NCBI RefSeq assembly: GCF_007859765.1
Contig: NZ_SIHJ01000004.1
Span: 344,490-408,489 of the forward strand
DNA length: 64,000 nt
Source: Posidoniimonas corsicana
GTDB taxonomy: Bacteria; Planctomycetota; Planctomycetia; Pirellulales; Lacipirellulaceae
Direction: 5' to 3'
Shown here: piece by piece, positions 16,826 through 25,202 of the stretch
Position numbering within the stretch: the first letter of the stretch is position 1
Layout: each line of letters starts with the position of its first letter
Program-made: the position numbers and the translations under genes
The notes under the pieces: generated by a model
Databases searched by the model: none
Seen by the model: only the letters and a program-made list of their open reading frames with translations
What the model was told of the DNA's origin: nothing

Positions 16826-18910
16826 ATGGCCAGTGGCGCCGCAGCGGACCAAGGATGGCTCCGCCGTGCCCAAGACCTGATCCTGCCGGTAGCCATTATC
16901 GCCAGCGTGCTGGTGATCATGGCGCCGCTCCCGCCCGCGTTGATGGACGTCCTCCTGGCGGCCAACATCACGGTGTCGGTCATCGTGCTGCTGACGACCA
17001 TCTACGTCCGCACGCCGCTGGAATTCAGCATCTTCCCGTCGCTGCTGCTCGCGACCACGCTCGCCCGGCTGGTGCTCAACGTCGCGACAACGCGGCTCAT
17101 ACTGACGGGCGCGCCGCGCCTTAAGGAGCACGCGGCCGGCGACGTGATCATGGCGTTCAGCGACTTCGTCGCCGGCGGCGACCGGATTGTGGTGGGCCTG
17201 ATCATCTTCTCGATCATCATCATCATCCAGTTCGTGGTGATCACCAAAGGCGCCACCCGCATCAGTGAAGTGGCGGCGCGGTTCGCGCTCGACGGCATGC
17301 CCGGCAAGCAGATGGCGATCGACGCCGACCTGAACGCCGGCATCATCGACGAGCGGCAGGCCAAGGCCCGCCGAGAGGAGATCACCGAGCAGGCCGACTT
17401 CTTCGGCGCCATGGACGGCGCCAGCAAGTTCGTCCGCGGCGACGCCGTGGCCGGCATCATCATCACCGTGGTCAACGTGCTGGGCGGCCTAATCATCGGC
17501 GTCGCGCAGGAGGGCATGTCGCTGGCCGAGGCCGGCTCGCTCTTCACGCGTCTGACCATCGGCGACGGCCTGGTGAGCCAGGTGCCGGCGTTCCTGATCT
17601 CGCTGGCGGCCGCGCTGCTGGTCACCCGCAGCTCGCAAAAATCTAACCTTCCGCAGGAGTTCCTGGGGCAGCTGTTCTCGCGGCCGCAGGCGTTGATGGT
17701 CACCGGCGCGTTCCTCGGCGTGCTGATCTTTACGCCGATGCCCCGCATCCCGGTGGCGGCCCTCGGCCTGTCGTGCCTGGGGCTCGCGCACGTTCTCAGC
17801 CGCAAGACGGTCGAGGTCGACAAGGCCAAGGAGCAGGCCGAAGCTAAGGAGGCCGCCGCGCCCAAGGAAGAGCGCGTCGAGGACTACCTGGCGGTCGACC
17901 CGATGGAGCTCGAGCTGGGCGTGGGGCTCATCCGACTGGCCGACCCCAACCGCGGCGGCGACCTGCTGGACCGCGTGCAGCGGGTGCGGCAGAACGTGGC
18001 CGCCGACATCGGCGTGATCATGCCGAAGGTCCGCATCCGCGACAACATGCGGCTGGAGCAGAACCAGTACCGCATCAAGATCGCCGACATGCCGATCGCC
18101 ACCGACGAGGTCGAGCCCGGCAGCCTGCTGGCCATCGACTCGGGCCTCACCACCGGCCAGGTCGAGGGCGTCGACACGAAGGACCCGGCCTTCGGCACCG
18201 ACGCCAAGTGGATCTCGCCCGGCCGCCAGGACGAGGCCGAGATGCTCGGCTGGACCGTGGTCGAGCCCGGCGCGGTGCTCGCTACGCACCTCACCGAGAT
18301 CTGCCGACGGCACGCCGACGAGATCCTGACCCGCGACGCCACCAAACACCTTATCGACGAGCTCAAAGCAACCTCGCCCACCGTTGTTGACGAGCTGATC
18401 CCCGGGGTGATGACCCTGGCGGAAGTGCAGACCGTGCTGCAGCACCTGCTGAGGGAGCAGGTTTCAATCAGGCAGCTCTCGACCATCCTCGAGGCGCTCG
18501 GCGACAACGGCGCCAAGACCAAGGACCCGGTGCTGCTGACCGAGTTTGTCCGGCACCGATTGGCGCGGCACATCTGCACCCGGTACCGCGACCGAGAGAA
18601 CCAGCTGCACGTGGTCGCCGTCGACCCGACACTGGAGGACGCGATCCGCGGCGGCTTCGAGCACAACGAACGCGGGTTGTTCATCCGCATGGCGCCGCAG
18701 CAGATCGAGGGGCTGGTGGAGAGCCTCCGCGGCGAGCTGCAGAAGCTAACCGTGCAGGGCCACTCGCCCATCGTGCTGGTGAGCCCGCAGATCCGCGCCG
18801 CGCTGAAGCAGATGACCGAGTCGCACCTGCCGCAGCTGGTGGTGCTGAGTTTCAACGAGGTCACACGCGACACGAACATCGTCACCCACGGGCTGGTTTC
18901 CAGCGCGTAG
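16826..18910 (+). CDS. flhA: Flagellar type III export gate protein FlhA, 694 aa
   Basis: FlhA is the large subunit of the flagellar protein-export gate. About eight hydrophobic segments fill the first 330 residues, with the family signature of the cytoplasmic FHIPEP loop region (ARFALDGMPGKQMAIDADL, near residues 155-173). A charged linker follows (near 335-350), then a roughly 340-residue cytosolic domain that docks chaperone-substrate complexes. The length is typical (about 690-700). flhF, flhG and fliA follow on the same strand, so it is flagellar FlhA rather than the virulence homologue. Confidence 0.95.
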   Translation: MASGAAADQGWLRRAQDLILPVAIIASVLVIMAPLPPALMDVLLAANITVSVIVLLTTIYVRTPLEFSIFPSLLLATTLARLVLNVATTRLILTGAPRLKEHAAGDVIMAFSDFVAGGDRIVVGLIIFSIIIIIQFVVITKGATRISEVAARFALDGMPGKQMAIDADLNAGIIDERQAKARREEITEQADFFGAMDGASKFVRGDAVAGIIITVVNVLGGLIIGVAQEGMSLAEAGSLFTRLTIGDGLVSQVPAFLISLAAALLVTRSSQKSNLPQEFLGQLFSRPQALMVTGAFLGVLIFTPMPRIPVAALGLSCLGLAHVLSRKTVEVDKAKEQAEAKEAAAPKEERVEDYLAVDPMELELGVGLIRLADPNRGGDLLDRVQRVRQNVAADIGVIMPKVRIRDNMRLEQNQYRIKIADMPIATDEVEPGSLLAIDSGLTTGQVEGVDTKDPAFGTDAKWISPGRQDEAEMLGWTVVEPGAVLATHLTEICRRHADEILTRDATKHLIDELKATSPTVVDELIPGVMTLAEVQTVLQHLLREQVSIRQLSTILEALGDNGAKTKDPVLLTEFVRHRLARHICTRYRDRENQLHVVAVDPTLEDAIRGGFEHNERGLFIRMAPQQIEGLVESLRGELQKLTVQGHSPIVLVSPQIRAALKQMTESHLPQLVVLSFNEVTRDTNIVTHGLVSSA

Positions 18911-18970
18911 CGACAGACCCCGCCACCACGACCGATCGCTGCACGCCCCCTACTTCACCTGCACACAGAC

Positions 18971-20143
18971 ATGTCCATCAAGACCTACCGCGCCAAGAAC
19001 ATGCGGGACGCGCTCGACCTGATCCGGGCGGACCTGGGGCCCGATGCGGCGGTGCTGCACACGCGTGACGTCCGCCGCGGGCTGCTGGGGCGTTTTTTGC
19101 AGAGCAAGATGGTCGAGGTCGCCGCTTCCGCCACGGTCCACGTGCCGAGCCGGTTTGCCGAGCAAACCTCTGACCGCGAGCCGGACCAGTTATCTGAACC
19201 GGCGGCCGAACCTGCGCCGTCGCTGCTAGGAACCGACTACCGGGCGCGGTACCGCGAGGCGGTGCGGTTGCAGTCGTCGACCGAGTTAGACGACCTCGGC
19301 GCGCGGGTCAAGCAACTCTACGCGGAACCGGGTTCGCCCGACGGCGGCGGGATGCCGGACGCGTGCTTCCACGCGTTCACCGACATGATCGAGGCCGGGA
19401 TCGACGAGGCCACCTGCCGGAAGCTGCTGGAGCAGGCCCGCCGCGGCGCCCCCGATTCCCACGCGCACGACTACCAAGAACTGCGGGGGCGCCTGGAGCG
19501 GCTTATCGCCGAGAGCCTGCCCGTCACCGGCGGCATCCGGCTCGCCGAGGACGCGCGGAGGGTCGTGGCGTTAGTCGGGCCCACGGGCGTCGGTAAGACT
19601 ACCACCATCGCCAAGCTGGCCGCCAACTTCCGCCTCCGCGAGCACCGCCGCGTTGGGCTCGTGACGGTCGACACCTACCGGGTAGCGGCGGTCGAGCAGC
19701 TGCGCACCTACGCCGATATCATCGACCTGCCGATGGAGGTAGTCAGTACGCCGCGCGAGATGCGCGAGGCGATCGCCCGCCTGGCGGACCTCGACCTGGT
19801 GCTGGTCGACACCGCCGGCCGCAGCCCGCGCGACGATGTAAAGATTCAAGAGCTCAAGTCGATGCTCGGCGAGGCCCAGCCGGATGAGGTCTGCCTGGTG
19901 CTCAGCTGCACGTCGGGCGAGCGGAACCTGGCGGTCACCGCCGAGCGGTTCGCGCCGGCCGGCGTGACCTCGATGATCTACACCAAGCTCGACGAGGCCA
20001 CCAGCCTGGGGCACCTGCTGCCCGTGACACAGTCGCACGGCCTGCCGATCAGCTACCTGACCGACGGTCAGAACGTGCCCGACGACATCCAGGTCGCCGA
20101 TTCGAGCAGCCTCGCCCACCGCCTGTTCGAGGTCGCCGCTTGA
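18971..20143 (+). CDS. flhF: Flagellar SRP-like GTPase FlhF, 390 aa
   Basis: FlhF sets the position and number of flagella. The N-terminal part (MSIKTYRAKNMRDALDLIRA) is the conserved FlhF start. After a variable basic linker comes the NG domain, with G1 GPTGVGKTTT at about residues 200-209, VDTYRVAAVEQL, the G3 DTAGRSPRDD, and TKLDEATSLG as G4. The last codon shares bases with the flhG start (TGATG), so the pair is translationally coupled. FlhF with FlhG implies a controlled, probably polar, flagellum, consistent with planctomycete swarmer cells. Confidence 0.93.
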   Translation: MSIKTYRAKNMRDALDLIRADLGPDAAVLHTRDVRRGLLGRFLQSKMVEVAASATVHVPSRFAEQTSDREPDQLSEPAAEPAPSLLGTDYRARYREAVRLQSSTELDDLGARVKQLYAEPGSPDGGGMPDACFHAFTDMIEAGIDEATCRKLLEQARRGAPDSHAHDYQELRGRLERLIAESLPVTGGIRLAEDARRVVALVGPTGVGKTTTIAKLAANFRLREHRRVGLVTVDTYRVAAVEQLRTYADIIDLPMEVVSTPREMREAIARLADLDLVLVDTAGRSPRDDVKIQELKSMLGEAQPDEVCLVLSCTSGERNLAVTAERFAPAGVTSMIYTKLDEATSLGHLLPVTQSHGLPISYLTDGQNVPDDIQVADSSSLAHRLFEVAA

Positions 20144-20991
20144 TGAACAGCCAGAACAGGCTCTCCCAGGATCAGGCGGTCGCGTTGCGCCAGTTGGTGC
20201 GCGCGGCCCGCGTCGCCGCCGGGCAGCCGGTGGACGGCCCGGCCGCAACAGGCGGCCGCCGCGGGCGGCTGGTGGTGGTGGCGGGCGCCAAGGGCGGCGT
20301 TGGCGTGACAACGGCCTCGCTGCTGCTGGCACGCGCGCTCGCCGCGCGGGGAGAACCGACGCTGCTGATTGACGCCAACCTCCGCCAGGCCGACCTGGCG
20401 CACGTCGCGCAGGCCCCGATCGACGGCCGACGCGACCTGGCCGACGTGCTGTCGGGCGGATGCCGCACTTCCGACGCTCGGATCCACCTTGAGGCGGGGC
20501 TGTCGCTGGTGCCCGGCGCCTGGGCGCCCGCCGCCCAGCCCGACGCCAACGCCGAGGCGGTCCGCCGCTGGCTGGAGGACCTGGACGGACTCACCGCCGC
20601 GGGCGAGCACGTGGTGCTGGATGTTGGCGTGGGGGTCAAGCCGTGGACCGAGCCGCTGTGGCGCCGCGCGACGCAAGCGGTGCTGGTCTCCACGCCCGAC
20701 AAGCTGGCGGTGCTGGACGCGTACGCCGTCACGAAGCTGGCCCGTGGCGAGGGCATTGATACTCCGATCGGCCTGCTCGTGACGCGGGCCGGCGACCTGG
20801 CGACCGCACAGTCTGTGCACCGTCGCGTGGACGAAACCTGCCGGCGGTTCCTGGGCGGTGAGATGCCGCTGGTTGGGTGGTCGCCGGACGACCCGCGGCT
20901 GGCGGCCGACGCTCGTGGCGCGTCGCTGCGGCACGCCCAGGCGTGGACCCAGCAGCTGGCGGCCCGGCCCGCCGCGGCCCGCGCCGCGTAG
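20143..20991 (+). CDS. flhG: MinD/ParA-like ATPase FlhG (FleN-type), 282 aa
   Basis: FlhG controls flagellar number as partner of FlhF. Its deviant Walker A reads KGGVGVTT (near residues 49-56). The signature Lys is kept, but the second Lys, which normally contacts the phosphates (KGGxGKT), is Val. The second and third nucleotide motifs (LLIDANLRQ and VVLDVGVG) are recognisable, though the Walker B Asp context is unusual. The N-terminus has an RQLVRAA helix like the FlhF-activating helix. ATG at 20143 overlaps the flhF stop. Confidence 0.85.
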   Translation: MNSQNRLSQDQAVALRQLVRAARVAAGQPVDGPAATGGRRGRLVVVAGAKGGVGVTTASLLLARALAARGEPTLLIDANLRQADLAHVAQAPIDGRRDLADVLSGGCRTSDARIHLEAGLSLVPGAWAPAAQPDANAEAVRRWLEDLDGLTAAGEHVVLDVGVGVKPWTEPLWRRATQAVLVSTPDKLAVLDAYAVTKLARGEGIDTPIGLLVTRAGDLATAQSVHRRVDETCRRFLGGEMPLVGWSPDDPRLAADARGASLRHAQAWTQQLAARPAAARAA

Positions 20992-21157
20992 GCGCCACGC
21001 AGAAGCAAACGATTCAAACAGTTTCCGCAGCGAATTGCCATGAAGCCTCAAGCCACGACAGTCCTCGAGCCGATAGAGCTTGAAGAGCCATTACCGCGCC
21101 CGGGCGCGTTAATCTGGCTCGACTGGATCGAGTTTGACGCCACCAGAGATCGGATTC

Positions 21158-21394
21158 ATGGCGCGGGACTACGCCGGATACCTGGGGTGCCTTGGCATGA
21201 TTGTCGCGCTGCTGCGTGGCGCCGTGCACGGGGCCGGGATCGATGGGACGATCCTCCAGGGAGTGGCGAGCCTGGCGGCATTTGCTGCGGTGGGCGCCGT
21301 GATCGGCGCGATCGCAGAGACGGTCGTGGACGAGTCGGTCAAGACTCAACTCGAGAAGCAACTGGCCGAGGCGGACCCCGCCGAGGCCGCGTGA
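21158..21394 (+). CDS. Small membrane protein of unknown function in the flagellar run, 78 aa
   Basis: A short hydrophobic protein between flhG and fliA: two likely membrane stretches (residues about 4-22 and 30-55), then an acidic, Lys/Glu-containing tail. I chose the ATG at 21158 (MARDYAG); the frame is open to 21134. The ribosome binding site is weak. The position between flhG and fliA suggests a motility-related role, but nothing in the sequence proves it. Confidence 0.55.
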   Translation: MARDYAGYLGCLGMIVALLRGAVHGAGIDGTILQGVASLAAFAAVGAVIGAIAETVVDESVKTQLEKQLAEADPAEAA

Positions 21395-21515
21395 CAGGCA
21401 TCGACTCTAGCACCTACGGCCGCGGCCGGCGGTGATACAACCAGACGCGTCGGCTTGCCGCCGACGCCCGCGGCCGCACGGAGCGCGGCGCGGATAGCTC
21501 ATCATGGAGGATTGC

Positions 21516-22358
21516 ATGGCAACCACGTTCGCCAACGCACAAGACCAAGACGCCATCGACGCACGCCAGGCCGCCAAGGAGGCCCGCCGAGCCGAGATGC
21601 TCGTGGTCTGGAAAGAATACAAGGCCAACCCCGACAGCAAACCGCTCCGCAACCAGCTCGTCGAGGAGTACCTGCCGCTGGTCAAGTACAACGGCGAGCG
21701 GATCTGGAGCCGCCTGCCGGACGGCGTTGAGCTGGACGACCTGATCTCCGCCGGCGTGTTCGGCCTGATGGACGCTATCAACGCGTTCGACCTGGACCGC
21801 GGCGTCAAGTTCGAGACCTACTGCGTCCCCCGCATCCGCGGCGCCATGCTGGACGAGCTCCGCAGCATGGACTGGGTGCCCCGCTTGGTCCGCAGCAAGG
21901 CCAGCAAGCTCAACGAGGCGGTCAAGAAGCTCGAGGCCAAGCACGGCCGATCCCCAACCGAGATCGAGCTCGCCGAGCACATGGGCCTGTCGGTCCAGGA
22001 GCTCGAGAAGATGATCCAGGAGGCCAACGCGGTCAACCTGATCAGCCTCAACAAGAAGTGGTACGAGACCGACAGCTACAAGGACGTCCGCGAGATCGAC
22101 ATCCTCGAGGACAAGAAGGGCGAGGACCCCACCCGCCGCGTGCAGAAGTCGGACCTGATGCGGCTGGTCACCAAGGGCCTCAACCGCAACGAGCGGCTGA
22201 TCATCATCCTCTACTACTACGAGGAGCTCACGATGAAGGAGATCGGCGCCACGCTCGACCTCTCCGAGAGCCGCGTCAGCCAGATGCACTCGGCCATCGT
22301 GCAGCGGCTGCAGGGCCAGCTGGGCCGCCGCCGCCCCGAGTTCGGCGCCGCGGGCTAG
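21516..22358 (+). CDS. fliA: Flagellar sigma-28 factor FliA/WhiG family, 280 aa
   Basis: A group 3 sigma factor that should direct late flagellar gene transcription. Region 2 includes LVEEYLPLVKYNGERIW, LDDLISAGVFGLMDAI and FETYCVPRIRGAMLDELRSMDWVPR, which is the family hallmark. Region 3 follows with the RSPTEIELAEHMGLS helix pair, and region 4 has ELTMKEIGATLDLSESRVSQMHS. I chose ATG 21516 because a GGAGG lies 5 bases before it. An upstream ATG at 21504 would begin inside that ribosome binding site. It ends just before a strong terminator. Confidence 0.93.
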   Translation: MATTFANAQDQDAIDARQAAKEARRAEMLVVWKEYKANPDSKPLRNQLVEEYLPLVKYNGERIWSRLPDGVELDDLISAGVFGLMDAINAFDLDRGVKFETYCVPRIRGAMLDELRSMDWVPRLVRSKASKLNEAVKKLEAKHGRSPTEIELAEHMGLSVQELEKMIQEANAVNLISLNKKWYETDSYKDVREIDILEDKKGEDPTRRVQKSDLMRLVTKGLNRNERLIIILYYYEELTMKEIGATLDLSESRVSQMHSAIVQRLQGQLGRRRPEFGAAG

Positions 22359-22396
22359 CGGCAGCCCCGCCAAGCGATCAACCTATTCGGACAACC

Positions 22397-22428
22397 ACAC
22401 GCCCCCTGCTTTGCGGCAGGGGGCGTGT
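22397..22428 (+). terminator. Intrinsic terminator after fliA
   Basis: Perfect 13-base arms (acacgccccctgc / gcagggggcgtgt) around a 6-base loop (tttgcg), followed by a modest T-rich tail (tcttgttgg). It lies 38 bases after the fliA stop and ends the flagellar run. Confidence 0.8.
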
Positions 22429-22611
22429 TCTTGTTGGGGTTGGAGCAGATGCGCCGGCCGCGACGGCGGCCGAATGACGCCAGCTAGCGCCACCCGCAAC
22501 AGCCGAACTGCTGGTGGCAGCGAAGCCCACAATCCGGTCGCTTCAGATGCTTCGGTTACCCGCTGTGTTCTATGCTCCAGGTAGATAATCCTGACGCCAG
22601 GAGCACGCAGC

Positions 22612-23592
22612 ATGGCCACGCTCGCCCCCACGCCAACCCCAACCAGCACACCCGACGGCTACCTCGCGCTGTCGTCGGGGCTGCTGCGCATGTCGGACAA
22701 GGCGCTGGCGTCGTACTACTGCTTGGCGGACGGCGCCCGCACGCCCGAGCTGCTCTGCAACCGCGGGCACAAGCTGTCCGACGATGCGCTTGCTCGGCTT
22801 GTCGACGGCGGCGCGGGCCGGGTGCTGGTGCCCGAACGCGAGTTCGTCACGCTTGGCGAGCGGCTGCTCGGCAAGACCTCGGCGGTGCTGTCCGACACGA
22901 GGCTGTCGCAGGCCGAACGGTTCTCGTTGCTGCTGGCCGCCCGCACCAACGAGGTCGAGACCGTTCAGCGGCTGCTGAAGCCCGTGCGGCTGATCGAGGT
23001 GTGCAAGCGGATCGCCGAGGACGTCTACGACCTGCTGCACGCGGGGAAGGTCTGCCCGGTTGAGATGTTCCACGCCCCGCGGTTCGGTTCACGCTGGCTG
23101 GTGCACGCGGCGAATGTCTGTTGCTACAGCGTGCTGTTAGGCATCGCCCGGGGATTCGACGACCAAGACGACCTGCGCCGGCTGGCCGTGGCGGCCATGC
23201 TGCACGACCTTGGTCAGAGGTGCGACGGCGGCAAGGAGCAGGTGAAGCTCAGCAAGGAAGAACGGCAAGAACAGCACTTCTCGCACCCGCAGCGCGGATT
23301 CGAGGAGCTGCTCGACGACAGCGACCTCGACCAGCGCCAGCTGCTCGTGGTGTACCAGCACCACGAGTCCCTGGACGGCAGCGGGTTCCCGGTCGGAATC
23401 GACCAGAGCGAGATCTGCCCGTGGGCCATGCTGGTGAAGGTAGTGGACACGTTCGACGAACTAACTTCCGACGCCCCCGGCGGCGGCAGGCTGACCGCCG
23501 AGGAGGCGTTCCGCAAGCTGCGTGACGAGTCGGGCGGCGCGTTTGACACGGAGATGGTCCGATGCTGGACGCAGGTGATGAGCAGAGCGTGA
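22612..23592 (+). CDS. HD-GYP-type phosphohydrolase with a variant GYP motif, 326 aa
   Basis: A likely c-di-GMP phosphodiesterase. The C-terminal half has the HD pair in AAMLHDLGQ (near residue 200), the later HHES, and GSGFP where the canonical motif is GxGYP (near 255). The N-terminal 150 residues are unlike known sensor domains I can name. Lys/Arg-rich segments follow the HD. An AGGAG 8 bases before the ATG supports the start. The PilZ gene overlaps its end by 31 bases. Hydrolysis is plausible since the HD pair is intact, but the Tyr-to-Phe change could alter activity. Confidence 0.8.
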   Translation: MATLAPTPTPTSTPDGYLALSSGLLRMSDKALASYYCLADGARTPELLCNRGHKLSDDALARLVDGGAGRVLVPEREFVTLGERLLGKTSAVLSDTRLSQAERFSLLLAARTNEVETVQRLLKPVRLIEVCKRIAEDVYDLLHAGKVCPVEMFHAPRFGSRWLVHAANVCCYSVLLGIARGFDDQDDLRRLAVAAMLHDLGQRCDGGKEQVKLSKEERQEQHFSHPQRGFEELLDDSDLDQRQLLVVYQHHESLDGSGFPVGIDQSEICPWAMLVKVVDTFDELTSDAPGGGRLTAEEAFRKLRDESGGAFDTEMVRCWTQVMSRA

Positions 23593-23969
23593 TCGACACG
23601 CTGTGGACCGCGGCCGAACTCTACGCCGAGGTCCCCGCGCAGGACCGGCGGTCCTGGCAGAACAACGCGACCACGCCGACGCGTTTTGACTCGCGGCGGA
23701 CGTACGGACGCTACACCTACGGCCGCCGATCGATCCTGCTCCTGGACGGCAAGACCCACGGCGTGTACGTGAACGATGTGTCGCGGAACGGCATTGGCTT
23801 CTTCTCGCCGGTCCAGCTGTTCCCAGGCCACAAGTACTGGCTGGTCCTGCCCGGGCCCAAGAAGGCGCAGGTCGACATCCGCCGCTGCCGGCGGGTCGGC
23901 GAGAGCAGCTACCGCTGCGGCGCCGCGTTCGTGGACAGCGAGTTCACCCCGCCCGAGGGGTTGGGTTAG
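23562..23969 (+). CDS. PilZ-domain c-di-GMP-binding protein, 135 aa
   Basis: Both ligand-binding motifs of PilZ are visible: RxxxR as R46-TYG-R50 and DxSxxG as D72-V-S74-R-N-G77. The protein is little more than one PilZ domain with an N-terminal extension of about 40 residues. A GGAG lies 8 bases before the ATG, inside the HD-GYP gene, and the 31-base overlap suggests tight co-expression. With the HD-GYP protein it makes a degrade-and-sense c-di-GMP pair directly after the flagellar genes. Confidence 0.85.
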   Translation: MLDAGDEQSVIDTLWTAAELYAEVPAQDRRSWQNNATTPTRFDSRRTYGRYTYGRRSILLLDGKTHGVYVNDVSRNGIGFFSPVQLFPGHKYWLVLPGPKKAQVDIRRCRRVGESSYRCGAAFVDSEFTPPEGLG

Positions 23970-24105
23970 GCGGCGCACCGAGGGGCGGCAATCGCTGCAA
24001 TGTGGGTCTTGCCCACACAGGCGGGCCCGTACGACTGCCGATAGCCATTTGCAGGACGGAAGAGGTCGTTTGCGCCGGTCGAAGCTCCAGGGAGGGGGAT
24101 CCGGG

Positions 24106-24273
24106 ATGAAGAACCCGCTTAAGCAACTCGCCGCGATCTTGCTGGTTGCGGGCGGTTGCCTAGCCGCCAGCGGCTGCCACCTGTGCCCCGACTGCCTGCG
24201 GCCGCCGACGCCGTACCCGTTGGACGGATGCGCCAGCGGTGGGAGCTGCTCGGTTGGTAGCCGTGGCAATTAG
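24106..24273 (+). CDS. Small Cys-rich lipoprotein, 55 aa
   Basis: The first 23 residues form a lipoprotein signal with a lipobox ASGC, so the mature protein would be only about 31 residues, including four further Cys (CxxC and two more) and prolines. A strong GGGAGGGGG lies 6-7 bases before the ATG. It starts 136 bases after the PilZ gene on the same strand. I do not recognise the family beyond it being a typical tiny planctomycete lipoprotein. Confidence 0.6.
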   Translation: MKNPLKQLAAILLVAGGCLAASGCHLCPDCLRPPTPYPLDGCASGGSCSVGSRGN

Positions 24274-24284
24274 TGGCGCATGTA

Positions 24285-25076
24285 TCACTGGCGCGGCGAG
24301 CCGATCTGGTGTCGCCAGCCCACCGCGTCCGCTACCCGCACGGGGGTCGGCTGCGACTCTGCAGACGACTCTAAGGGAATATCGACGGGCGCAAGAATAC
24401 CTCCCCACGTCCGGTGGGGGTCGATCGGCTGCGGCGGCGACAAGCGTAGCCTCACCGCATCCGCGGGGGCGCGTAACTCTACGCAACCTTGTTGACTGAC
24501 CTGCGCCGACTGGCGCCTCATGGCGACCCGCTCTTCGCCGTACTGCGGAACATACTCAACAGCGAATGGCTGGTCGAAGTCCAGAGGTTTCCCTGAATCC
24601 GAGTCGACAAGTTGGATACGGAATCGCCGACCGGCGCTCACCCTGACGTTAGCTTGGTGCTCCTGCCGAACGTCCGTGGCGTCGACCCAGGTGGCCATGG
24701 TCGCGAGCAGCTTGGGCGCTGTGTCCGGCTTGGCCGCGGACGACTCGAAGGCGTCGCCCCAGGGGTTCGCCTGAATCAGGTAAGTCTGCGCGGGCACGCC
24801 ATCGAAGCGGTACCTGCCGGCGTCGTCGGTCTTGGTCGCCGATAGGACGGAGTCTTTCGACTCTTTGCGGTGTTGGCAGTACGCAGAATGCCAGTCCGTA
24901 CTGCTCTCAAAGTTGGCCCGATCGGGGACCGACCAAAGAAGCACCTGCATGCCGGCGACCGGATGGTCGTGATCGTCAACGACCCGGCCGTGGACATCCA
25001 CACCTAACGCGGCCCGGGCGACAATGAGTGAAACGGCGACCGCCGCCAGGACTCGGAAGGGGTGTGCGTGCGCCAT
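24285..25076 (-). CDS. Secreted protein with carboxypeptidase-regulatory-like domain, 263 aa
   Basis: A signal peptide (about 25 residues) is followed by a CarboxypepD_reg-like fold: VHGRVVDDHDHPVAGM at the start, DDAGRYRFDGVPAQTYLI in the middle. This is a transthyretin-type beta domain common in planctomycete surface proteins. The rest, about 140 residues, carries no motif I know. The ATG at 25074-25076 gives a proper signal peptide and is chosen over the frame open to 25148. It converges on the small lipoprotein with an 11-base gap. Confidence 0.7.
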   Translation of the reverse strand: MAHAHPFRVLAAVAVSLIVARAALGVDVHGRVVDDHDHPVAGMQVLLWSVPDRANFESSTDWHSAYCQHRKESKDSVLSATKTDDAGRYRFDGVPAQTYLIQANPWGDAFESSAAKPDTAPKLLATMATWVDATDVRQEHQANVRVSAGRRFRIQLVDSDSGKPLDFDQPFAVEYVPQYGEERVAMRRQSAQVSQQGCVELRAPADAVRLRLSPPQPIDPHRTWGGILAPVDIPLESSAESQPTPVRVADAVGWRHQIGSPRQ

Positions 25077-25202
25077 GACAATCGTCGCTCCTTCGGTGCG
25101 CGGGGGGATGCGGGCGAGAGGCCCGGTCCCGGCGATTGTAACCGCCATACCCTGCTGGACAGAGAGCAGCGACCCGAGCGACGCTAGCGGCAGCGGCGTG
25201 CG

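Noticed and set aside
21040-21435. 131-codon plus-strand frame between flhG and fliA
   Set aside because: It overlaps the 78-residue membrane protein in another frame, and its translation turns into Arg/Gly/Asp-rich low-complexity sequence; the hydrophobic frame is more protein-like.
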